From Dehalococcoidia bacterium (lineage in GTDB: Bacteria; Chloroflexota; Dehalococcoidia; GIF9; AB-539-J10): a DNA stretch of 5,317 nucleotides. A program made the translations under genes and the position numbers. The notes beneath the pieces are model-generated. The model was not told where the DNA came from and ran no database searches. It saw only the letters and a program-made list of their open reading frames with translations. Position 1 is the stretch's first letter, and each line of letters opens with the position of its first letter. The stretch lies in assembly GCA_030606385.1 (NCBI GenBank), contig JAUWGN010000087.1, positions 1-5,317 on the forward strand. Direction: 5' to 3'. This document shows positions 1 through 5,317 of this stretch, in pieces.

Positions 1-1042
1 CCCCTCCCATAAGATAGTGAGCCGCCGGTGCTACCGGTATAAGTTCCCTGGTGATGTTCAAGCCATGTTCCTGGCAAAAGCGATAGATATGTGGAAAGCG
101 GGCAGTAATTAAACGAGCCGGTAAATGAGTAACGTCCAAAAACACGCTATCACTGCCTCTCTTTCTCATCTCATAAACAATACTTCGCGCCACCACATCC
201 CTCGGCGCCAGCTCAGCCCCAGGTGCATAGTCAGGCATAAAACGATAACCGTCGGTATTTTTGAGTATCCCGCCCTCCCCCCTCACTGCCTCGGAAATGA
301 GGAAAGGAGCCACCCCGGGAAGATGAAGGCTGGTGGGATGGAACTGGAAGAATTCCATATCGCTGATTTCAGCACCAGCTTTGAAAGCTAAAGCTATGCC
401 ATCGCCGGTAACCACATCGGAGTTGGTGGTATATTTGAATAACTGCCCCGCACCACCAGTGCCTAAAATAAGAAATCGACAACTATATTCCTCTGTCATC
501 TCTGTTCGGCAATCAAGAACCTTCACACCTTCCACTCTCCCACCTTCAGTGATAATCTCGCTAACCAGGCAATGTTCTAAAACCCTGACCTTGTTGGACC
601 TCACCTGCCGACTCAAGGTGGTTTCAATATACTCACCTGTAGCATCCCCACCAGCATGGATGATGCGAGGCATACTATGCGCCGCCTCCCTGCCCAGGCT
701 AATTGCGCCATCCAGTGTATCAAAGGGAACTTGAAGCTTGATAAGGTCAGCAATACATTCAGTTGCCTCCTCAGTAAGAATACGAACTGCATCAGCATCA
801 CACAACCCATCTCCAGCAGCCATAGTATCCCTGTAGTGAAGCTCCGGAGAGTCATCCTTACCTATAGCGACAGCAATGCCACCCTGAGCATACCTGGTAT
901 TGCAATCATCAATGCTGCCCTTGGTCAAGACAAGCACGCTGCCTTGCTCAATAGCAAGTAACGCAGCATAAAGCCCGGCAATCCCACTGCCCACTATTAT
1001 ATAGTCATAGTAATTCATCTCAAGTTCCTTCGCTTTGCTCAT
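1..1042 (-). CDS. nadB: L-aspartate oxidase NadB, partial (C-terminus beyond left edge)
   Basis: NadB is a cytoplasmic FAD enzyme that oxidises L-aspartate to iminoaspartate, the first step of de novo NAD synthesis; it can reoxidise with O2 or, in anaerobes, fumarate. The 347 visible codons are open to the window edge with no stop, against roughly 500-540 residues for the family. Visible features are a dinucleotide-binding motif GSGIAG (residues 18-23), the RYAQGGIAVA segment (50-59), GREAAHS (117-123, Glu119 matching the E. coli Glu121 region that separates NadB from succinate dehydrogenase flavoproteins), HAGGDATG (129-136), FQFHPTS with His235, EAVRGEGG with Arg254, and AAHYLMGG with His342. 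These match the family's active-site positions. The ATG at 1042 is preferred because AGGGAG lies 5 nt upstream; an ATG at 1018 (residue 9) is a weaker alternative. nadB begins 11 nt after the nadA stop, so the two are very probably cotranscribed. The FAD/fumarate-reductase capping and helical C-terminal parts cannot be judged in full. Confidence 0.95.
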   Translation of the reverse strand, partial: MSKAKELEMNYYDYIIVGSGIAGLYAALLAIEQGSVLVLTKGSIDDCNTRYAQGGIAVAIGKDDSPELHYRDTMAAGDGLCDADAVRILTEEATECIADLIKLQVPFDTLDGAISLGREAAHSMPRIIHAGGDATGEYIETTLSRQVRSNKVRVLEHCLVSEIITEGGRVEGVKVLDCRTEMTEEYSCRFLILGTGGAGQLFKYTTNSDVVTGDGIALAFKAGAEISDMEFFQFHPTSLHLPGVAPFLISEAVRGEGGILKNTDGYRFMPDYAPGAELAPRDVVARSIVYEMRKRGSDSVFLDVTHLPARLITARFPHIYRFCQEHGLNITRELIPVAPAAHYLMGG

Positions 1043-1047
1043 GACTA

Positions 1048-1053
1048 CTCCCT
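1048..1053 (-). promoter_or_regulatory. Ribosome binding site of nadB
   Basis: Reading the minus strand, AGGGAG starts directly after the nadA TGA stop (1054-1056) and is followed by 5 nt and the ATG at 1042. This is a good Shine-Dalgarno match and decides the nadB start in favour of 1042 over the internal ATG at 1018. Confidence 0.7.
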
Positions 1054-1980
1054 TCAGCTTATCGCCAGCATCCTCTCAATAGCCCTTTTAGCCCTCACCC
1101 TTATCTCCTCAGGAACAGTGACGATGTTCTTCCTTGCCTTCATTGTTTCAATCACCGTTTCCAGTGTGGTCATCTTCATATCAGGGCAAACCAAGCTATC
1201 GGAGATAAGGTGAAATTCCTTATCGGGATTCTGCTTCCTCAAAGGATACAACATTCCTTCCTCAGTGCCAATGAGGAAATCCTTCGCATTGCTTGCCCCG
1301 GCATAGCGGAGCATCTGCGAGGTGCTTAAGGCAGCGTCAGCCAGCTCGATAACCTCAGGGCGACATTCGGGATGAACCAGCACCCTGGCTTCAGGATAAC
1401 GCTGCCTGGCTTTCCCGACCTCCTCCACAGTGAGGTTATCATGGGTAGCGCAAAAACCGGGGTAAAGAACTATCTTCTTATCAGTCCTGGTAGAGACATA
1501 ATGCCCCAGATTTCTGTCAGGGATGAACAGGATTTCTTCGTCGGGGATTGCGTTTACCACCTCGGCTCCATTAGCCGAAGTGCAGCAAATATCGCTCCCC
1601 GCCTTAATCGCTGCTGTGGTATTAACATAAGCTACTACTGCAGCTTGGGGATATCGCTCCTTCCATTCCCTTAAACTGTCAACATCGATCATATCCGCCA
1701 GAGGACAGCCAGCGTCACGATGTGATAATAGCACCATGGTATCTGGATTCAGGATAGCCGCTGTTTCCGCCATGAAGAGAACGCCGCAAAAGACGATTAC
1801 TTCCGCCCTGGTGCCAACGCATTCCCTTGCCAGCTCCAGAGAATCCCCGGTAAAGTCAGCAATATCCTGCACCTCAGGACGCTGATAGTTATGAGCCACA
1901 ATAATGGCGTTAAGCTCCCTCTTTAGCTCCAGAACTTCCTTCTGAAGTTCCTTAAATCCAGCTCTCGCTTTATCAGTCAT
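1054..1980 (-). CDS. nadA: Quinolinate synthase NadA
   Basis: NadA condenses iminoaspartate with dihydroxyacetone phosphate to give quinolinate, the second step of NAD synthesis, using an oxygen-sensitive [4Fe-4S] cluster. The 308 residues match the compact (about 300 aa) form found in Pyrococcus and Thermotoga rather than the longer E. coli enzyme. The three pseudo-symmetric domains each supply one cluster cysteine: Cys92 in RDAGCPLAD, Cys177 in PGFCATH and Cys265 in LVCPDM; the spacing of 85 and 88 fits the family. Conserved substrate-pocket segments are AHNYQ (29-33), GDSLELA (45-51), YVNTTA (118-123), TSAN (134-137), HPEC (203-206) and STSQM (219-223). The extra cysteines 65, 132, 133 and 206 are not the usual cluster ligands. 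The ATG at 1980 is the only sensible start; GGAG lies rather far (13 nt) upstream, within the preceding gene's end. It sits 9 nt after the acyl-CoA synthetase stop and 11 nt before nadB, its functional partner. Confidence 0.97.
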   Translation of the reverse strand: MTDKARAGFKELQKEVLELKRELNAIIVAHNYQRPEVQDIADFTGDSLELARECVGTRAEVIVFCGVLFMAETAAILNPDTMVLLSHRDAGCPLADMIDVDSLREWKERYPQAAVVAYVNTTAAIKAGSDICCTSANGAEVVNAIPDEEILFIPDRNLGHYVSTRTDKKIVLYPGFCATHDNLTVEEVGKARQRYPEARVLVHPECRPEVIELADAALSTSQMLRYAGASNAKDFLIGTEEGMLYPLRKQNPDKEFHLISDSLVCPDMKMTTLETVIETMKARKNIVTVPEEIRVRAKRAIERMLAIS

Positions 1981-1989
1981 TTTTGGTCT

Positions 1990-3435
1990 CTATCTCCGTT
2001 CTCTCCAAACCCAGTAATCCACAAATTTTCTCAGGGCTTTCGCTGCACTGGCAGGCGAAGGGAAAACAGGTATCCCCTGGCTAATAATATGTTTCCTTGC
2101 CTCAGCAATGCCACTCCACCTCCAGTTTTGCATATCGGAGGAATCAATTTCGGCCGTTTCTATAACGGAGACCACAGGCTTACCTTCATCTTTGATTGCC
2201 ATGCTGCCGCTCATGAAGTCTGCCGCCAGTATCTTCCGCCACATATCCGTGGGATAAAAGTCGTCCTGGGTCAAATTGACGACGGAAATGTCAAATTCCT
2301 GCTCAGTGCTAATCATCCTCAGCAGATTCGAGGGTGGAGCGAGTGACTTTTGAAGAATAGAGCTGTCCAGGGGATTTCTAAGCCAATCCCAGACGTGTGG
2401 AGCCGCCTGTTTAAGTTTCTCCCTTGCTTTTGAGGAAAGGGCTGGCAGATGGAAACCTTCTTCTTCCCACACATCGGCTGAAATCACGCTTTTCCCACCC
2501 CCACCCCCAACAATAATCAGCTTCCTTCCCGTGATAGGCGGTAAAAAGGTAAAAGCCACAACCTGGTCTATCAGCTCCTGAAAATTACCAACCAGAGTAA
2601 TACCGTGCTGTTTTGATATCGCCCTCCAGATCTCCATAGAGCCTGCCAGTGATGCCGTGTGAGAAAATGCCAGCTTTTTCCCGGCCTCCCCTCTTCCCGC
2701 CTTGAGTATTATCACCGGTTTCCTCATTGCGGCATATGATAAAGTGCGGATAAATTCCCTCCCATCTTTAACCCCCTCAATATAGGCAGCGATTAACTTC
2801 GTTTCAGGGTCCTTGGCGAAATAGTACAGTAACTCAGATTCAGTTATATCCGAGGCATTGCCATAGCTTATAACCTTGCTGAAGCGAACCCCGCGTAAAG
2901 CAGCATATCGAACAAATTCTCCTGCTCCCCCACCACTCTGAAAGAATCCCCCAACAGGCCCACCTTCCTTCGGCAAATCATGATTGAAGGATAGCCCGAC
3001 TTTGGGATAGTAGACACCCATACAATTCGGGCCCAGAATCCTGATGCCCAGCCTTTTAGCCTTTCGTAAGATTTCACGTTCAAGCCTTGTTTCCTTTTCC
3101 CTCCCCGTTTCGCTCATTATCCCCGTGAAAAGATGAACCAGCTTAACGTTTTTAGTCTTACAATCCTCGAGGAGTTTCAACACCATTTCCGCAGATACGC
3201 AGGAGATAACATAATCTACCTCCGACTCAGGGATGTCCCTGAGACTCGGATAAGCCTTGAGCCCGAAAATCTCATCCAATTTCGGGTTTACCGGATATAT
3301 CCTGCCCTTGAAGCCATGGTCTACGAGGAAACGGGTAAAATTGTATCCCCCGGACATGATGTTCGACGATGCACCGACAATAGCAGCAGAACTTGGATGG
3401 AAAAGCGCGTCAAACTTATCAAAATCCTCAAGCAT
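1990..3435 (-). CDS. NDP-forming acyl-CoA synthetase alpha-type protein
   Basis: This resembles the alpha subunit of ADP-forming acetyl/acyl-CoA synthetases, which interconvert acyl-CoA, ADP and phosphate with acid, CoA and ATP through a phosphohistidine. From the ATG at 3435 it has 481 residues, close to the roughly 460 of archaeal alpha subunits. In order it shows a CoA-binding Rossmann domain (IVGASS, 19-24; ILGPNCMG, 133-140), a flavodoxin-like domain (FFQSGGGAGEF, 164-174; GNASD, 192-196), the segment SHTASLAG whose His259 is the likely phosphorylated residue, a second flavodoxin-like domain with a glycine loop GGGGGKS (310-316) where relatives carry NGGGxG, then NPLD (354-357) and a C-terminal PVFPSP (456-461). 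The ATP-grasp beta domain is absent here and from the neighbours, so full activity would need a subunit encoded elsewhere. A TTG at 3471 would add 12 residues, but the ATG has AGGG 5 nt upstream and overlaps the miaB stop by 8 nt, which suggests translational coupling. The acyl substrate cannot be told from the sequence. Confidence 0.85.
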   Translation of the reverse strand: MLEDFDKFDALFHPSSAAIVGASSNIMSGGYNFTRFLVDHGFKGRIYPVNPKLDEIFGLKAYPSLRDIPESEVDYVISCVSAEMVLKLLEDCKTKNVKLVHLFTGIMSETGREKETRLEREILRKAKRLGIRILGPNCMGVYYPKVGLSFNHDLPKEGGPVGGFFQSGGGAGEFVRYAALRGVRFSKVISYGNASDITESELLYYFAKDPETKLIAAYIEGVKDGREFIRTLSYAAMRKPVIILKAGRGEAGKKLAFSHTASLAGSMEIWRAISKQHGITLVGNFQELIDQVVAFTFLPPITGRKLIIVGGGGGKSVISADVWEEEGFHLPALSSKAREKLKQAAPHVWDWLRNPLDSSILQKSLAPPSNLLRMISTEQEFDISVVNLTQDDFYPTDMWRKILAADFMSGSMAIKDEGKPVVSVIETAEIDSSDMQNWRWSGIAEARKHIISQGIPVFPSPASAAKALRKFVDYWVWRERR

Positions 3436-4744
3436 GTTTGCCCTGCAGTGCCCAGGGACTGGTCTTTTCAATGTTAACTTTCACCAATTTCCCTGAACAA
3501 TCAGCATCCTCCTGGAAAAAGACCAGCTTATTACTTTCAGTCCGCCCATACCATTTCCCCTTTTTATTACCCTCCACCAGCACTTCCACTTCCTTCCCCA
3601 TATAGCCGGAGTTTATCTCGCCAGCTACCGATGCCTGGAGCTGCTCAACCTTCCTGAGCCTTTCTTTCTTGACCTCTGGCGGGACACTATCCTCGTATTT
3701 CCTCCAGGCAAGAGTGCCAGAGCGAGGAGAGTAAGCTGCCATATGAACAACATCGAACCTTATTTCCTTTAGCAGCGAAAAGGTACGTTCAAACTGCTCC
3801 TCCGTTTCTCCAGGAAAGCCAACGATTACATCGGTGCTCAAAGAAGCCTGAGGCAAGCGTTCTCTAACAACACGGACGAGCTCTCGATATTGCTCAATAG
3901 TATACCCCCGCTTCATCGCCTTTAATATAGCATCATCGCCCGATTGAACAGGCAGCTCAAGGTATTCACACACCTTATCCAGCGAAGCTACCGCTTCAAT
4001 AAGCTTTCGGCTCACATCTTTAGGGTGGTTTGTCAGGAAGCGAATCCTTGATAACCCCTCGATTTCGCTCAGCCGGTATAGCAAATCAGCCAGATCCGGA
4101 CATCCCGGCAAGTCACGCCCGTAGGAATCGACATTCTGCCCCAGTAAGGTTATCTCTTTGATGCCCTGACTGACCAGTTCTTTAGCCTCACAGACCACCT
4201 CCTCCACAGGGAGGCTTACCTCCCTACCCCTCCGGTAAGGAACAATGCAAAAAGAACAGAAATTGTTGCACCCTTGAATGACAGGAACATAGGCACACGG
4301 CGAAGAATCCTTCCCTGCGTCATTGCGAGCCGAAGCTATTGTCTGAAAGCTGTCGGCTGATAGCTGACGACTTTGATTAACCGGGATACCCTGCTCCTTT
4401 AGCCAGCTAAGGAAATCGGAATAAGCCCCGGGCTTGAAGAAAAAATCAACATGAGGGAATCGCTTCTTCAAATCTTCAACATGGGAATCGACAAAACAGC
4501 CGGTAACCAACACGTGCGTATCGGCGTGTTCCCTCTTCAAACCCTTTAGCTGACCCAGCATCCCCAGAACTTTGCCCTCTGCGCTTTGTCTCACTACACA
4601 GGTATTAAGCACTACCAGGTCGGCTTCCCAGGGCGATTTGACCTCATGATGTCCCGCGGAATTCAGATAGCTGGCTATCCGCTGCGATTCTGCCTTATTC
4701 ATCTGGCAGCCTATGGTCCAGATAGAATAACGTAGCATAGCCAT
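3428..4744 (-). CDS. miaB: tRNA-2-methylthio-N6-dimethylallyladenosine synthase MiaB
   Basis: MiaB is a radical SAM methylthiotransferase that converts i6A37 to ms2i6A37 in tRNAs reading UNN codons. From the ATG at 4744 it has 438 residues, normal for the family. The N-terminal methylthiotransferase domain carries the second cluster's ligands Cys13 (TIGCQMN), Cys49 (LNTCVVR) and Cys83 (VTGCFVD). The radical SAM domain begins with CNNFCSFC, ligands Cys159, Cys163 and Cys166, followed by IVPYRRGRE; LLGQNVDSYG and STDVIVGFPGE are also typical. A C-terminal TRAM domain covers about 378-434. The GCQMN and VPYxRGRE signatures favour MiaB over RimO or MtaB. Residues 125-143, in the linker before the radical SAM domain, look like translated interspersed repeat DNA. 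A GTG at 4756 and an ATG at 4738 are alternative starts; 4744 is chosen because AAGGGTGG ends 8 nt upstream. It lies 14 nt after the SDR stop and overlaps the acyl-CoA synthetase start by 8 nt. miaA, which makes its i6A substrate, is not in the window. Confidence 0.95.
   Translation of the reverse strand: MAMLRYSIWTIGCQMNKAESQRIASYLNSAGHHEVKSPWEADLVVLNTCVVRQSAEGKVLGMLGQLKGLKREHADTHVLVTGCFVDSHVEDLKKRFPHVDFFFKPGAYSDFLSWLKEQGIPVNQSRQLSADSFQTIASARNDAGKDSSPCAYVPVIQGCNNFCSFCIVPYRRGREVSLPVEEVVCEAKELVSQGIKEITLLGQNVDSYGRDLPGCPDLADLLYRLSEIEGLSRIRFLTNHPKDVSRKLIEAVASLDKVCEYLELPVQSGDDAILKAMKRGYTIEQYRELVRVVRERLPQASLSTDVIVGFPGETEEQFERTFSLLKEIRFDVVHMAAYSPRSGTLAWRKYEDSVPPEVKKERLRKVEQLQASVAGEINSGYMGKEVEVLVEGNKKGKWYGRTESNKLVFFQEDADCSGKLVKVNIEKTSPWALQGKHA
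3441..3444 (-). promoter_or_regulatory. Probable ribosome binding site of the acyl-CoA synthetase gene
   Basis: The minus strand reads AGGG, then CAAAC, then the ATG at 3435, all inside the last codons of miaB. The short match is modest, but with the ATG overlapping the miaB stop it supports reinitiation at 3435 rather than the TTG at 3471. Confidence 0.4.
4317..4344. repeat. Interspersed-repeat-like segment inside miaB
   Basis: The + strand reads GCGTCATTGCGAGCCGAAGC and continues with TATTGTCT. It closely resembles the interspersed repeat of the form GTCATTGCGAGCGAAGCGAAGCAATC that I recognise from intergenic regions of many unrelated bacteria. Here it is in frame in miaB and reads as roughly QTIASARNDA on the minus strand. 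The identity rests on pattern recognition; no other copy is in this window. Confidence 0.5.
4349..4369. repeat. Three imperfect heptamers in tandem inside miaB
   Basis: The + strand reads GCTGTCG, GCTGATA, GCTGACG in direct succession: three 7-base units sharing GCTG in the first four positions. Such GCTGATA-type heptad arrays are otherwise typical of noncoding repeats. They adjoin the GTCATTGCGAGC-like segment and together occupy the linker codons of miaB; seven is not a multiple of three, so the units are read in three frames and give no peptide repeat. Confidence 0.55.
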
Positions 4745-4752
4745 ATCACCAG

Positions 4753-4760
4753 CCACCCTT
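4753..4760 (-). promoter_or_regulatory. Probable ribosome binding site of miaB
   Basis: The minus strand reads AAGGGTGG, whose first two bases belong to the TAA stop of the upstream SDR gene, followed by 8 nt and the ATG at 4744. It is an imperfect Shine-Dalgarno match, and it overlaps the GTG at 4756, making that start unlikely. Confidence 0.45.
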
Positions 4761-5317
4761 ATATTACTAGCTTGGTGGTCAATCCACCATCAATAATCAG
4801 AGTCTGGCCGGTAACGTAAGAGGAAGCATCAGAGACCAGGTAAATAACGCCGCCAGCGATATCCTCAGGCTTACCACAGCGCCCCAGAGGTACAGAGAGG
4901 GGTAAACCCTCCCCCTTTTCACTCGCCTGGCCTGGCTCCATGTTCAATAATTCCAGCAGTGCTCCACTAACTATGATTCCCGGGGCAATAGCATTTACCC
5001 TGATATTGTGAGGTGCCAGCTCCACAGACAGCGTCTTGGTGAAATTGATAATCCCCGCCTTAGCTGCCCCATAGGGAGCATTCAGGGAATAGCCCGTAAC
5101 ACCGGCTACCGAAGCGATGCTAACGATGTTTCCTTCCTTCTGGTCAATCATCACCTTCGCCACTGCGTTGCAACACAGAAACACGCTCTTCAAGTTCTCA
5201 CGAATAATGGCATCCCATGCTCCTTCGCTTAAATCCGTTGTGTCAGCTATGAAGTAGCCGCCAGCATTATTGACCAGAATATCAATCCTGCCAAACTCAG
5301 CCACGCTCTTTTCCACC
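4759..5317 (-). CDS. Short-chain dehydrogenase/reductase, partial (N-terminus beyond right edge)
   Basis: This is a classical SDR, an NAD(P)-dependent oxidoreductase of the FabG-like type. The visible 186 codons include the stop; counting the GTG at 5316 as residue 1, they show NNAG (16-19), the tetrad Asn41 (ENLKS), Ser69 (IASVAG), Tyr82 and Lys86 (YGAAK, with the expected 13-residue Ser-Tyr spacing), VNAIAPG, the GRCGKPEDIA segment, and the C-terminal TGQTLIIDGG. Classical SDRs run about 250 residues, so about 70-80 residues with the TGxxxGIG cofactor loop are missing beyond the edge. The GTG at 5316 is therefore an internal valine, not a start. Without the cofactor loop, NAD versus NADP preference cannot be judged, and the substrate is unknown; 3-oxoacyl-ACP reductase and other alcohol dehydrogenase roles are all possible. 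It is the first gene visible in the apparent operon and ends 14 nt before miaB. Confidence 0.9.
   Translation of the reverse strand, partial: VEKSVAEFGRIDILVNNAGGYFIADTTDLSEGAWDAIIRENLKSVFLCCNAVAKVMIDQKEGNIVSIASVAGVTGYSLNAPYGAAKAGIINFTKTLSVELAPHNIRVNAIAPGIIVSGALLELLNMEPGQASEKGEGLPLSVPLGRCGKPEDIAGGVIYLVSDASSYVTGQTLIIDGGLTTKLVI

Noticed and set aside
125..961. Open frames on the + strand (125-391, 333-734, 656-961) and a minus-strand frame at 613-855
   Set aside because: They all lie over the nadB reading frame, which is open from 1042 to the edge with clear NadB motifs. Their translations show no recognisable domain.
1372..1674. + strand open frame antisense to nadA
   Set aside because: It is antisense to a well-conserved nadA, and its translation has low-complexity, shadow-like composition with no domain.
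1981..1989. Possible internal promoter or terminator between the acyl-CoA synthetase gene and nadA
   Set aside because: The 9-nt gap is too short to hold either, and I see no hairpin with a T-run at any junction in the window.
2089..2346. + strand open frame over the 3' part of the acyl-CoA synthetase gene
   Set aside because: It is antisense to conserved coding sequence, with no recognisable protein features.
2491..2511. GGGGGKS read as a Walker A P-loop
   Set aside because: GxxxxGK[ST] needs a glycine (or alanine) six residues before the lysine; that position is valine. The loop aligns with the NGGGxG loop of the flavodoxin-like domain instead.
2868..3605. Overlapping open frames on both strands at 2868-3083, 3133-3477, 3257-3496 and 3393-3605
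   Set aside because: They are shadows of the acyl-CoA synthetase and miaB genes; no domain or ribosome binding site supports any of them.
5008..5232. + strand open frame over the SDR gene
   Set aside because: It is antisense to the SDR catalytic core (Asn41, Ser69, Tyr82, Lys86) and has no domain of its own.
5314..5316. GTG as the start of the SDR gene
   Set aside because: A start here would remove the TGxxxGIG cofactor-binding region that classical SDRs need; the codon is an internal valine ahead of the VNNAG segment, and the gene continues past the right edge.

Overview
The window is a tightly packed stretch of bacterial chromosome with every gene on the minus strand. Transcription therefore runs from the right end (position 5317) to the left end (position 1). 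In that order it holds: the C-terminal part of a short-chain dehydrogenase/reductase (its start lies beyond the right edge); a complete miaB (tRNA methylthiotransferase); a complete NDP-forming acyl-CoA synthetase alpha-type protein; a complete nadA (quinolinate synthase); and the N-terminal two thirds of nadB (L-aspartate oxidase, cut by the left edge). Gaps are 14 nt, an 8-nt overlap, 9 nt and 11 nt. No internal promoter or terminator is apparent, so one polycistronic operon is the simplest reading. No stretch of 300 bases lacks a gene.

The only secure pathway is de novo NAD synthesis. NadB oxidises L-aspartate to iminoaspartate, and NadA condenses it with dihydroxyacetone phosphate to quinolinate; nadC, the next step, is not in the window and could lie to the left. 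MiaB modifies A37 of tRNAs reading UNN codons. MiaB and NadA are both oxygen-sensitive [4Fe-4S] enzymes. The acyl-CoA synthetase alpha protein has the CoA-binding and phosphohistidine modules but no ATP-grasp subunit beside it. It and the SDR have no evident link to NAD synthesis or tRNA modification.

The organism is a bacterium of intermediate GC content. NDP-forming acyl-CoA synthetases, an archaeal-type compact NadA and the MiaB sequence style suggest an anaerobic or deep-branching lineage such as Chloroflexota/Dehalococcoidia. This is an impression from protein style, not a demonstrated placement.

Most of the window is ordinary housekeeping sequence. The most notable feature is in the MiaB linker between the N-terminal cluster domain and the radical SAM domain. 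About 57 in-frame bases there look like interspersed-repeat DNA: a segment resembling the widespread 'GTCATTGCGAGCGAAGC' repeat followed by three heptamers of the type GCTGNNN. The repeat seems to have been absorbed into the protein. I found no clear sign of an undescribed multi-gene system.
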